Of a stretch of 64,000 nt of DNA, positions 43,421-51,447 are shown in pieces (positions within the stretch are counted from its first letter, which is position 1; every line of letters begins with the position of its first letter). Position numbers and translations under genes: made by a program. The notes beneath the pieces are model-generated. The model did no database searches. It was given only the letters and a program-made list of their open reading frames with translations, and was not told the origin of the DNA. This DNA comes from Streptomyces radiopugnans (GTDB lineage Bacteria > Actinomycetota > Actinomycetes > Streptomycetales > Streptomycetaceae), in contig NZ_FOET01000003.1 in assembly GCF_900110735.1 (NCBI RefSeq), positions 186,001 to 250,000 on the forward strand, written 5' to 3'.

Positions 43421-44053
43421 GGACGTACAGCCTGGCCGACGGGCACCGGGGCGGCCACCGGTTTACGCACCTCCTCCCCGCCCGTGCCCACCGCGTACCG
43501 GCCGCCGCGGGCGCGGGGCATGCCCCGGAACTTTCCGGGTATGCGCTTTCGCCGCTTTTCCGGGCGCGTCCGGCCGGAATTCGCAAGCCGACTGGAAAGG
43601 GAGCGGGTCGTTCTGGAAAAGCACGGACAGAGAACTGTCCGCTACTTTCCGCACTCTCTGCCGGAGAAGTGAAGATAGCGTATGGAGGGTGTGGTGGATC
43701 CGGGGTGGCGGATCCGGTGCGAAGGGGGCTCCCGCCGCGCCTCCCGCGCCGCGACCGAGAGGTATGGCACGGTGATACCCCCTGATCGGAAGGGTGTTCG
43801 GGCTTTTCCCGGCCGCTCTGCGCAGGGGCCCGGCGTCGGGAGCGGGCACATCGCAATTCCGAGGGGCGGCCGAGTCCGTGGAATTCGGTGGAAGTCCGAG
43901 CGGGGCTTGTGTATCGATCGTGCACCGGTATGGTCGAGACCGCGCATCACCGCTCACGCATATCCGCAGCCGACGAAACGGGGGACTCCGTACAGGTGGT
44001 TTCCGCTCTGTAAGCGACCGGACCGATCGAAGATGTACGAGGCGAGACAGACC
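43421..44053. other. Upstream region of the flavohemoglobin gene
   Basis: 633 bp without a convincing gene. The globin frame is open upstream to an ATG at 43682, but the sequence there lacks conserved protein features. A promoter-like element lies at 43907-43934. The part 43500-43690 is relatively AT-rich for this genome and may hold divergent control sites. Confidence 0.6.
43907..43934 (+). promoter_or_regulatory. Putative flavohemoglobin promoter
   Basis: TTGTGT and TATGGT separated by 16 nt, about 120 bp upstream of the chosen start. Confidence 0.45.
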
Positions 44054-45403
44054 ATGGCCACTACGTCGGCGGGCAACGGAACTCCCCAGCGCGCGGCCGG
44101 TGGGCCTCCCACCGACGGCGGCGGAGGCGGTGACTGGAGCTGGTTCGCTCCGAAGCCGGGTGAGGGGGAGGAGCACATGGCACCGCCGTCCCGCCCCGGG
44201 CCCGCACCGGGGCCCGCGCCCTCCGCGCCCGGCCCGGTCCCGGAGTTCACCGCCAACCCCGGCTACGGGCGGTTCGAGCCCTCCCGCGACGCGGAGCTGA
44301 TACGCCGCGTCCTGGACGAGGTGGAACCGGTCTCCCAGGCGCTCACCTCGTACTTCTACGCCCTGCTGTTCACCCGGAACCCGGGCGTGCGCACGCTGTT
44401 CCCCGCCGCCATGGACGCCCAGCGCGACCGGCTGTTCAAGGCGCTGCTCACCGCCGCCGGGCTGGTCGACGAACGCCGCACGCTGGTGGAGTACCTGTCC
44501 CACCTCAGCCGCGGCCACCGCAAGTACGGCACCAGACCCGAGCACTACCCCGCCGTCGGCGAGTGCCTGATCGACGCGCTGGCCCGCTACGCCCCGCGCA
44601 CCTGGGGCGAGGAGGCGGAGGCCGCCTGGGTGCGCGCCTACACCGCCATCTCCCAGATCATGATCGACGCAGCGGCCGAGGACGCGCGGAAGGCGCCCGC
44701 GCTGTGGCAGGCCGAGGTGGTCTCGCACGAGATGCGCACCTCCGACATCGCCGTCATCACCGTCCGGCCCGACCAGCCCTACCCGTTCCTGGCCGGCCAG
44801 TACGCCAGTGTCGAGACGCCCTGGTGGCCGAAGGTGTGGCGGCAGTACTCACTGGCCTGCGCCCCGCGCTCCGACGGGCTGCTGGTCTTCCACGTCAAGG
44901 CCGTGCCCGCGGGCTGGGTCTCGCGCGCGCTCGTCCACCGGGCCCGCCCCGGCGACGTACTGCGGCTGGGCGGGCCGGCCGGGTCGATGACGGTGGACCA
45001 CTCCTCCGGCAACGGCCTGCTCTGCCTGGGCGGCAGCACGGGCATCGCGCCCATCAAGGCACTGGTCGAGGACGTCGCCGGACACGGCCGCGCCCGCCCG
45101 GTGGAGGTGTTCTACGGCGCCCGCAGCGACCTGGACCTGTACGACCTGGACACCCTGCGCGAGATGGAGCGGAGGCTGTCGTGGCTGTCGGTCCGCCCGG
45201 TGGTCGAGGGGCCGTCGGGCGGGATCGTCGGCCGGCTTCCGGACGCGGTGCGGCAGGGCGGGCCGTGGCACGCCTTCGACGGCTATCTGTCCGGCCCGCC
45301 GGGGATGATCCGCAGCGGGGTGGACGCGCTGGTGGGTGCGGGGATCCCCTCCGACCGGATACGGCACGACTCCCTCGACGGGCTGACCGCCCTCCGGGGC
45401 TGA
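44054..45403 (+). CDS. Flavohemoglobin-like globin-reductase (nitric oxide dioxygenase family)
   Basis: Flavohemoglobins oxidise nitric oxide to nitrate using heme, FAD and NAD(P)H. From ATG 44054 there are 449 residues (an ATG at 44033 is possible). A 75-residue Gly/Pro-rich N-terminus is unusual. The globin part (about 75-210) shows the proximal His motif PEHYPAVGE and the distal Tyr helix SYFYALLF. The reductase part has the FAD motif RQYSLA, the NAD motif GGSTGIAPIKAL and YLSGPPGMIRSG. A Glu in the usual C-terminal motif is not clear. The next gene, 78 nt downstream, encodes a PNPOx-like protein, probably in the same operon. Confidence 0.92.
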   Translation: MATTSAGNGTPQRAAGGPPTDGGGGGDWSWFAPKPGEGEEHMAPPSRPGPAPGPAPSAPGPVPEFTANPGYGRFEPSRDAELIRRVLDEVEPVSQALTSYFYALLFTRNPGVRTLFPAAMDAQRDRLFKALLTAAGLVDERRTLVEYLSHLSRGHRKYGTRPEHYPAVGECLIDALARYAPRTWGEEAEAAWVRAYTAISQIMIDAAAEDARKAPALWQAEVVSHEMRTSDIAVITVRPDQPYPFLAGQYASVETPWWPKVWRQYSLACAPRSDGLLVFHVKAVPAGWVSRALVHRARPGDVLRLGGPAGSMTVDHSSGNGLLCLGGSTGIAPIKALVEDVAGHGRARPVEVFYGARSDLDLYDLDTLREMERRLSWLSVRPVVEGPSGGIVGRLPDAVRQGGPWHAFDGYLSGPPGMIRSGVDALVGAGIPSDRIRHDSLDGLTALRG

Positions 45404-45481
45404 GGCCCGCGCGGGCCCGGGGAGCCCGGGAACGCGGGCGGACGAAGCGGACGCGACAGCGAGACAGGACGGAACCACCAC

Positions 45482-46522
45482 GTGAACCACGACGTGGACG
45501 CGACGGAAGCAGTCGACGCCACCATGATGCTCAGAACGGTCCGGACGGTGCCCGGGCCGGGCGGGGCGGCACATACGGCGGCACGTCCGGCACGCCCGGC
45601 GTGGGCTGTGGACGAGCCGGAGGACACGGCGCCGGCCGGACGGCACCGGCAGGCGGCCGGTTTCGCCCCGGCCTCACCCTCCTTTCCCGCCCCAGCCCCC
45701 GTCCCGGGACCGGCTGCCGAGCCCGGAGCCGAGCCCGGGCCCGTACGCCCCGGCAGCGACGGCGAGCACGCGATGCAGCGGCGTCTGGGCACGGCCGAGC
45801 GCGCCGACCGCTTCTACGGCGAGCAGATGCTCGACCACCTCAACGAGCGGATGCGGGAGTTCATCGGCCGGCAGGAGATGTTCTTCCTGGCCACCGCCGA
45901 CCGGCACGGCGAGTGCGACAACTCCTTCCGGGCCGGTCCGCCCGGCTTCCTGCACGTGATCGACGAGCGGACCCTGGTCTATCCCGAGTACCGCGGCAAC
46001 GGCGTGCACGCCAGCCTCGGCAACATCCAGGAGAACCCGCACCTGGGCATCCTGCTGGTCGACTTCTTCCAGGCCCGGATCGGCCTGCACGTCAACGGCC
46101 GTGCCGAGGTCGTCGAGGACGCCGAGCTGCGCTCGGTCCATCCGGACCTGCCGTCCGACTCCGTGCCCGGCCGGCGGGCGCTGGTGTGGGTGCGGGTGAC
46201 GGTGGAGGAGGCGTACATCCACTGCGCCAAGCACATCCCGCATCTGCAGCGGGCGCCCAAGGGGACCCCGCGCGACTGGGGCACGGACGACCAGCGGCGC
46301 AAGGGCGGGGACTTCTTCGGGGCGGCGGAGGAGGCGCGCCGGCGCGGCGGGCCCGCCGTACGGCCGTCGCGCGAGCGCGCTCACACGGGCGGGCCGGGCG
46401 GGCCCGTGCCGCCCTCCGACGACCCGGCGGCCTGGCGCGCCCACGCCGAGCGGCTGCTCGCCAAGGCCCGGCAGCGCAGGGAGGAGGGCGAACGGACGCC
46501 GTTCCGCGGCTGGTTCGGCTGA
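45482..46522 (+). CDS. Pyridoxamine 5'-phosphate oxidase-fold flavoprotein
   Basis: The 346-residue product (GTG start) has a 110-residue Pro/Ala-rich N-terminus, then a PNPOx-type split-barrel FMN domain: FIGRQEMFFLATADRHGECDNS, LVYPEYRGNGVHASLGNI and ARIGLHVNGRAEVV. A helical Arg-rich C-terminus follows, including AYIHCAKHIPHL. Proteins of this type near globins or iron genes may reduce heme, FMN or nitrogen oxides. The true substrate is unknown. Pairing with a flavohemoglobin suggests a nitrosative or oxidative stress role (inference). Confidence 0.87.
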   Translation: MNHDVDATEAVDATMMLRTVRTVPGPGGAAHTAARPARPAWAVDEPEDTAPAGRHRQAAGFAPASPSFPAPAPVPGPAAEPGAEPGPVRPGSDGEHAMQRRLGTAERADRFYGEQMLDHLNERMREFIGRQEMFFLATADRHGECDNSFRAGPPGFLHVIDERTLVYPEYRGNGVHASLGNIQENPHLGILLVDFFQARIGLHVNGRAEVVEDAELRSVHPDLPSDSVPGRRALVWVRVTVEEAYIHCAKHIPHLQRAPKGTPRDWGTDDQRRKGGDFFGAAEEARRRGGPAVRPSRERAHTGGPGGPVPPSDDPAAWRAHAERLLAKARQRREEGERTPFRGWFG

Positions 46523-46586
46523 GCGGCCTCCCCGGTCGGCCTCCCCGCCGCCCCCGGCCCGGCAGACCCGGACGGTCCTGTGGACG

Positions 46587-47129
46587 TCAGCCCAGATCCG
46601 GGGCCAGCAGGGCGCGTACGCCCTCGATGTTGGCGTCGAGGTAGGCCCGCAGCGAGGGGGGCACCACCTCCACCGAGGCGACGCCCGCGCGGGTGAAGGG
46701 GACGCGGACGACCTCGTACTCGCCGCGCGGCTCGTCGACCTCCGGCCCGTGCCTGCACGACAGGTCCATCGAGGCCAGCCGGCAGGCGAAGAAGAACTGC
46801 ACCTTCACCGCGCCCCTCGCGGCGTCCGGCGCCTCGGCGGCCCACGGTGCGAGGACCGCCGCGCCGCTGCCCGCGTCCTCGGCCGGGTCGTAGGGGACGG
46901 TGTCGACGAAGGCGGGGACCGCGTCGGTCACCTTCGCCCCCAGCTCCTCGTCCAGTTCGCGGTGGAGGGCGTCGACGACGGTGGCGTCCCCCGTCTCGAC
47001 GCCGCCGCCCGGAGTGATCCAGTACGGCTCGCGGCCGGGCTTGGTCCGCTTGATCAGGATCATCTCGTCGTCATCGAGCAGGATGGCCCGGGCGGTGCGT
47101 TTGACCACGGGGCGCGCGTCGGCGGTCAT
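46587..47129 (-). CDS. NUDIX hydrolase
   Basis: The 180-residue product (ATG 47129) is a Nudix pyrophosphohydrolase fold. It begins with VKRTARAILLDDDEMILI and has the Nudix box GGGVETGDATVVDALHRELDEELG. The REL-x-EELG core is intact, but the first Glu of the canonical G-x5-E-x7-REUxEE pattern is Ala, which may change activity. The substrate class cannot be predicted. The gene is single. Confidence 0.87.
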   Translation of the reverse strand: MTADARPVVKRTARAILLDDDEMILIKRTKPGREPYWITPGGGVETGDATVVDALHRELDEELGAKVTDAVPAFVDTVPYDPAEDAGSGAAVLAPWAAEAPDAARGAVKVQFFFACRLASMDLSCRHGPEVDEPRGEYEVVRVPFTRAGVASVEVVPPSLRAYLDANIEGVRALLAPDLG

Positions 47130-47468
47130 GGGGAAGGTCTGGCCCGCGCCGGGGCCGGCGAAACCTTCCGGCCTTGCCACGGGCGTCCGCGCCGGCCCCG
47201 CGCGCCCCTGGTGGCCCGCGGCTCCCGGCCGCCGCCACCGCCCGCGCGGGGCGGACGGACGGGGCGGGCGGACGGGACGGCGGGCGGGCGCCGATCCGGC
47301 GACTGGACAATAACGCTCAGTCAACTAACCTTGACCATGCGCTGTTTACGCGCGTCGCACGGGGCGGCTTGAGGCACGAGGGGGGGAGCTTCAAGCCGCC
47401 CCGCTCCCCATCGCTTCCCGCCGAGCCCCCACCGGGCCCCGCCGCGCGCCTCCGCACCGGCCCGTACG
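47130..47468. other. Region between Nudix and PLP enzyme genes
   Basis: 339 bp with no gene seen. It holds a 13-bp hairpin at 47360-47403 and an AT-richer patch near 47308-47350 containing TTGACC, which may be the Nudix promoter region. Confidence 0.6.
47360..47403. terminator. Hairpin downstream of cystathionine gamma-lyase gene
   Basis: A perfect 13-bp stem (47360-47372 with 47391-47403) and an 18-nt loop, 66 nt beyond the PLP gene stop on the minus strand. Confidence 0.6.
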
Positions 47469-48650
47469 TCAGCCGCGCCCGGCGCCGTCCAGCGCCGCCC
47501 GGATGTCGGCGACCAGATCGGCCGCGTCCTCCACCCCCACCGACATCCGCACGAAGCCCTCCGGCACCGCGTCCCCGCCCCACCGGCCGCGCCGCTCGGC
47601 CGTGGAACGCACCCCGCCGAAGCTCGTCGCGTCGTCCACCAGCCGCAGCGCGGCCAGGAACCGCTCGGCGAACGCCCTGTCCGGCAGCGTGAAGGAGACC
47701 ACGCAGCCGAAGCGCCGCATCTGCCGCGCCGCCACCGGGTGCGCCGGATCGTCCGCCAGCCCCGGGTGCCGTACGTCGCGCACCTCCGGCCGCCCGCGCA
47801 GCGCCTCGGCGACGGCGAGCGCGTTCGCGGCCTGCCGCTCGGTGCGCAGCTCCAGCGTGGCCAGGGAGCGGTGCGCGAGCCACGCCTCCACCGGTCCCGG
47901 GATCGCCCCGACCGTCTTGCGCCACAGCCGCACCGACGCCGCCAGCTCCGGATCCCGGCACGTCACGTAGCCCAGCAGTACGTCACCGTGGCCGGTCAGC
48001 GCCTTGGTGCCGCTGGCCACCGCGTAGTCGGCGCCCAGCTCCAGCGGGCGCTGTCCCAGCGGGGTGGCCAGGGTGTTGTCCACCGCGACCAGCGCGCCGT
48101 GCTCGTGGGCGGCGTCGGCCAGGCGGCGGATGTCGCACACGTCCAGGCCGGGGTTGGAGGGGGACTCGATCCACAGCAGCGCCGCCCCGTCCAGGGCGTC
48201 GAGCTGCGCGTCGCCGCCGGTGGGCGCGGTGCGCACCTCCACCCCCCAGCCCTCCAGCCGCTCGCGCATCGGGACGAGCAGGTTGTAGCCGTCCGAGGGC
48301 AGCACCACCACGTCGCCGGGCCGCGTCCGCGACAGCAGGACCGCGGAGATCGCGGCCATGCCGGAGGCGAAGACGGTCGTGCGCGCCGCCTCGTCGCCGG
48401 GGGCCTCCAGCTCGCTGATGGCCTGCTCCAGACCCGTCCAGGTGGGGTTGCCGTCGCGGCCGTAGGTGTAGGGGGCCTGCGCCGGGTCGCCGGGCAGGTG
48501 GAAGTGCGCGGCCAGCACCGGGCCCGGCAGCGGCGGCGCGTACGGCTCCTCCTCCGGCAGCCCGGCCCGTACCACCCGCGTCCCGTCGCCGCGCGGGACC
48601 GGCCCGTCCCGCCCGTCCCGCTCGCTCCGCCCGTCCCGCTCACGCGTCAT
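47469..48650 (-). CDS. Cystathionine gamma-lyase/Cys-Met metabolism PLP enzyme
   Basis: This is a PLP fold I enzyme of the Cys/Met metabolism family, likely cystathionine gamma-lyase. From ATG 48650 (GAGGAG upstream) it has 393 residues. Family motifs are YTYGRDGNPTWTGLEQAISELE, FASGMAAI, WIESPSNPGLDVCDI, VDNTLATPLGQRPL and the PLP lysine in ASGTKALTGHGD (about 225). Substrate-specific residues cannot be judged by eye, so cystathionine synthase or methionine lyase remain possible. It is 62 nt downstream of the fructosamine-kinase-like gene on the same strand. Confidence 0.9.
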   Translation of the reverse strand: MTRERDGRSERDGRDGPVPRGDGTRVVRAGLPEEEPYAPPLPGPVLAAHFHLPGDPAQAPYTYGRDGNPTWTGLEQAISELEAPGDEAARTTVFASGMAAISAVLLSRTRPGDVVVLPSDGYNLLVPMRERLEGWGVEVRTAPTGGDAQLDALDGAALLWIESPSNPGLDVCDIRRLADAAHEHGALVAVDNTLATPLGQRPLELGADYAVASGTKALTGHGDVLLGYVTCRDPELAASVRLWRKTVGAIPGPVEAWLAHRSLATLELRTERQAANALAVAEALRGRPEVRDVRHPGLADDPAHPVAARQMRRFGCVVSFTLPDRAFAERFLAALRLVDDATSFGGVRSTAERRGRWGGDAVPEGFVRMSVGVEDAADLVADIRAALDGAGRG

Positions 48651-48712
48651 GCCCGCTCCTCGTCGCTCTCCCCCACCAGCCCGTCCGGCGCCTTCGAGCG
48701 TACGTGCGCCGC

Positions 48713-49633
48713 TCAGCCGAGCGCCGCCCGGGCCGCCGCACCGCAGCGGGCGCCGTAGCCGGGGCCGAAGAGGACGGCGTGCACCAGCAGGTGCTGGAGC
48801 TGGTGCAGCGGCACGCGCCCGCTCCGGCCGGGCAGGGGGCGGACCTCCTCGTACGCCGCCAGCAGCCGCCCCAGGTGCGGGCAGCCGAACAGCTCCAGCA
48901 CCGCCAGGTCCGTCTCGGGGTGGCCGCCCTGCGCGGCCGGGTCGATCAGACGGGCGCGGCCGTCGGCGGACCACAGGACGTTGCCCGACCACAGATCGCC
49001 GTGGACGACGGCGGGCGGCTGCGGAGGGCCCGCCACCTCGCCGCCCGCCGCCCCGCCCGCGGCCAGCAGCTCGCACAGCCGCTCCACGTCCCGGGCGTCC
49101 CCCTTCCCGATGCCGCCGCCGTCCACCGCCCGCCGCAGCAGGGGCAGCAGCCGCCACCGGGCGTGGAAGGCCGGCCAGTCCTCCGCCCCGGAGGGCGGCT
49201 CCGGCGGCGAGGGCAGGGGCACCGAGCCCAGGTGGACGGGGAGGCCGGGGTCCGCGCCGCCCCAGACCGGGGCCGGCGCGGAGTGCAGGGCGGCCAGCTC
49301 GCGGCCCAGCCGCTCGGCCTGCCCGGCGCTCGCCGCGCCCGGCTCGACCCACTCCAGCACCAGCACGTCCGCCTCGGCGCCGATCACCTCCGGCACGGCC
49401 ACCGCACCGGTGGAGCGCAGCAGCTCCAGGCCGGCGGCCTCGGCGGCGAAGAAGCCGCGGGGGGCGCCGGGGAGGGTCTTGGCGAAGACGGTACGGCCGT
49501 CCGCGAGCGCGATCCGGTACGCGTCGCAGATGTCGCCGCCGCCCACGGGCCGCGCCTGCCCGGCGGCCGAGCCGGTCAGGGCGGCCACCCGTCCGGCGAC
49601 GCCTCCCCCGGGACCTCCGGGCCCGCCCGTCAT
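48713..49633 (-). CDS. Fructosamine kinase-like phosphotransferase
   Basis: The 306-residue product belongs to the fructosamine kinase family, which phosphorylates glycated amines so that the sugar detaches. Motifs are the Gly-rich region GGGDICDAYR, the kinase catalytic VVHGDLWSGNVLW (about 210-222) and the metal-binding LIDPAAQGGHPETDLA (about 230-245). It overlaps the upstream tyrosine phosphatase gene by 4 nt. This pairing of phosphatase and fructosamine kinase recurs in bacteria and supports a protein deglycation function. Confidence 0.92.
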   Translation of the reverse strand: MTGGPGGPGGGVAGRVAALTGSAAGQARPVGGGDICDAYRIALADGRTVFAKTLPGAPRGFFAAEAAGLELLRSTGAVAVPEVIGAEADVLVLEWVEPGAASAGQAERLGRELAALHSAPAPVWGGADPGLPVHLGSVPLPSPPEPPSGAEDWPAFHARWRLLPLLRRAVDGGGIGKGDARDVERLCELLAAGGAAGGEVAGPPQPPAVVHGDLWSGNVLWSADGRARLIDPAAQGGHPETDLAVLELFGCPHLGRLLAAYEEVRPLPGRSGRVPLHQLQHLLVHAVLFGPGYGARCGAAARAALG

Positions 49634-50214
49634 CGCACCGCCGCCCCGCCGCCGTCACCGGCCCTGCCGCCGGCCGGTCGGCCGAGGGCGGCACGCACCT
49701 CCTCCAGCAGGCCCGGCACGGCCTCCTCGACCAGGGCCAGGCACTCCTCGAAACCCTCCGGCCCGCCGTAGTACGGGTCGGGCACGTCCAGTTCGCACAG
49801 GCTCTCGCCGGCGCCGGGGGCGTACGAGCGCAGCAGCCGGACCTTGCGGGCGTGCCCGGGGCCGGGCGCCAGCCTCCGCAGATCCCGCAGATGCCCCTCG
49901 TCCAGGGCGATCACCAGGTCCAGCCGCTCGAACCAGTCGCGCCGGAACTGCCGTGCCACGTGTTCGTGGACGTATCCGGCGGCCGTCAGCACCGCGACGG
50001 TGCGCGAGTCGGCGCCGTCGCCCACGTGCCAGCCGCCCGTCCCCGCGCTGCTCACCTCCACCACTTCCGCCAGACCGGCCTCCGCCACGCGGGCGCGGAA
50101 GACGGCCTCGGCCATGGGGGAGCGGCAGATGTTGCCGGTGCAGACGAAGCAGACGCGGTACGGCGTACGGACGCCGCCGGGGATGCCGGGGGTGCCGGGG
50201 TCAGAGGTGCGCAT
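49630..50214 (-). CDS. ptpA: Low-molecular-weight protein tyrosine phosphatase
   Basis: LMW-PTPs remove phosphate from protein tyrosines or, in pairs with fructosamine kinases, from sugar phosphates. From ATG 50214 (GGAGG upstream) there are 194 residues. The catalytic P-loop is CTGNICRS with Cys near residue 25, and the general acid loop is DVPDPYYGG. The C-terminal 25 residues are Gly/Arg-rich. Streptomyces PtpA is reported to affect antibiotic output; whether this is the ortholog is based on synteny. It is the first gene of a three-gene leftward operon. Confidence 0.92.
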   Translation of the reverse strand: MRTSDPGTPGIPGGVRTPYRVCFVCTGNICRSPMAEAVFRARVAEAGLAEVVEVSSAGTGGWHVGDGADSRTVAVLTAAGYVHEHVARQFRRDWFERLDLVIALDEGHLRDLRRLAPGPGHARKVRLLRSYAPGAGESLCELDVPDPYYGGPEGFEECLALVEEAVPGLLEEVRAALGRPAGGRAGDGGGAAVR

Positions 50215-50272
50215 GCCCTCCATCATCGGCGACGCCCCCGGCCCCCGTCCTCCGTCCGCCTCCGCGCGGCGG

Positions 50273-50650
50273 TCAGTCGCCCTCGGGCAGCACCACGCTC
50301 ACCGCCCACGACACGATGGAGATCACCAGGGCGCCGAGCACCGCCGTCCAGAAGCCCTCCACCCGGAAGGCCAGGTCGAACTGCTCGGCCATCCAGGAGG
50401 TGAGCAACAGCATCAGCGCGTTGATCACCAGAGTGAACAGGCCGAGCGTGAGGATCAGCAGCGGCAGGGACAGCAGTTTCGTGATCGGCTTGACCACGGC
50501 GTTGACGACACCGAAGATCAGCGCGACGAGGACCAGCGTGAAGGTCTTGCCCGCGGTGTCGTCACCCGTGAGCGTGATGTCGTCCAGCAGCCAGACGGCG
50601 ACGGCCAGGGCCACCGCGTTGGCGATCGTTCTGACGAGGAAGTTCACCAT
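50273..50650 (-). CDS. Four-TM phage holin-family-like membrane protein
   Basis: The 125-residue product belongs to the widespread PF04020-type family of small membrane proteins (often called phage holin family 4 or YvlD-like). It has four hydrophobic segments, with VWLLDDITLTG, VNAVVKPITKLLSLPL and LFTLVINALMLLLTSW as family motifs. It is not a phage gene by context; homologs are housekeeping. The ATG at 50650 follows a region shared with the divergent cupin promoter. Confidence 0.9.
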   Translation of the reverse strand: MVNFLVRTIANAVALAVAVWLLDDITLTGDDTAGKTFTLVLVALIFGVVNAVVKPITKLLSLPLLILTLGLFTLVINALMLLLTSWMAEQFDLAFRVEGFWTAVLGALVISIVSWAVSVVLPEGD

Positions 50651-50707
50651 GTCCGAGATCGTTCCAGAAACGGGGACGGTCGCCTACCGGTGAGGGGCAG
50701 AGGTCTC

Positions 50708-51025
50708 ATGAAGGCGTTCCGGCTGGAGGAGCTGGAGACGGAGCGGGCCGCCAACGACGGCGCGTACCTGCAGTTCCTGCGCGAGAGGAACATGTCCGTC
50801 GGACTGTACGCCCTGGACCGGGGCTCGCTCGACCCGCAGCAGCCGCACCGGCAGGACGAGGTGTACTTCGTCGCCAGCGGCCGGGCGCTGATCACCGTCG
50901 GGGACGAGACCACCCCGGTCGCGCGCGGCAGCGTGGTCTACGTGCCGGCCGGGGTGCCGCACAGGTTCCACCACATCACCGAGGACCTGCGGGTCCTGGT
51001 GGTCTTCTCTCCCCCCGAGGGCTGA
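50708..51025 (+). CDS. Small cupin protein
   Basis: The 105-residue product is a single-domain cupin. The metal motifs are HRQDEVYFVASGRALITVG and the second PAGVPHRFHHI, with two His and a Glu in place to bind a metal. Such single cupins include small dioxygenases and isomerases; the reaction is unknown. The ATG follows AGAGG. Confidence 0.87.
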   Translation: MKAFRLEELETERAANDGAYLQFLRERNMSVGLYALDRGSLDPQQPHRQDEVYFVASGRALITVGDETTPVARGSVVYVPAGVPHRFHHITEDLRVLVVFSPPEG

Positions 51026-51187
51026 CGGCACGGCCCGTCCTCCTTAGGGGGCCGGTCAGGGAAGGACCCGGGCCCGCGGTGCCCCGGCGAGGAGTCCGTC
51101 CGCCTAGCATCGGGGCGGAAGCACCGGACGCACCCGGCGCGCCGGGCACGCCCGACGGCCGGAGACTTCAGGAAGCGGGTAAGGGTC

Positions 51188-51403
51188 ATGGATCTCAAGG
51201 AGACCTTCGCGGCGCTGCCGTGGTGGGTGAAGTGGGTCGCGATCCCGCTCATCGCGCTCTTCGTCTTCGGCGGCCTGATCTTCGCCGTCGTCGGCTTCGT
51301 CGTGAAGCTGCTCTTCAAGCTCCTGCTGTTCGTGGCGCTGGCCGGCGCGCTGGTCTACGTGGTGCGGAAGTTCACCTCCTCGGGCTCCTCCTCGGGAGGC
51401 TGA
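51188..51403 (+). CDS. DUF5326-like small membrane protein
   Basis: The 71-residue product starts at ATG 51188 behind AAGGG. It has the conserved WWVKWVAIPLIALFVFGGLI segment, a second hydrophobic segment (LLFVALAGALVYVV) and a Ser/Gly tail. It is widely conserved in Streptomyces but its function is unknown to me. Confidence 0.85.
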   Translation: MDLKETFAALPWWVKWVAIPLIALFVFGGLIFAVVGFVVKLLFKLLLFVALAGALVYVVRKFTSSGSSSGG

Positions 51404-51447
51404 CGGGCTCCGGGCGCCCTGCCCGGCAAGGGCGCCGCGGGCGCGGC

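Noticed and set aside
43682-44053. N-terminal extension of the flavohemoglobin from ATG 43682
   Set aside because: The frame is open but lacks conserved sequence, and a promoter-like element lies within it; the start at 44054 fits the family better.
50273-50650. Phage remnant because of holin-like protein
   Set aside because: The family is a common housekeeping membrane protein, and no other phage genes are nearby.
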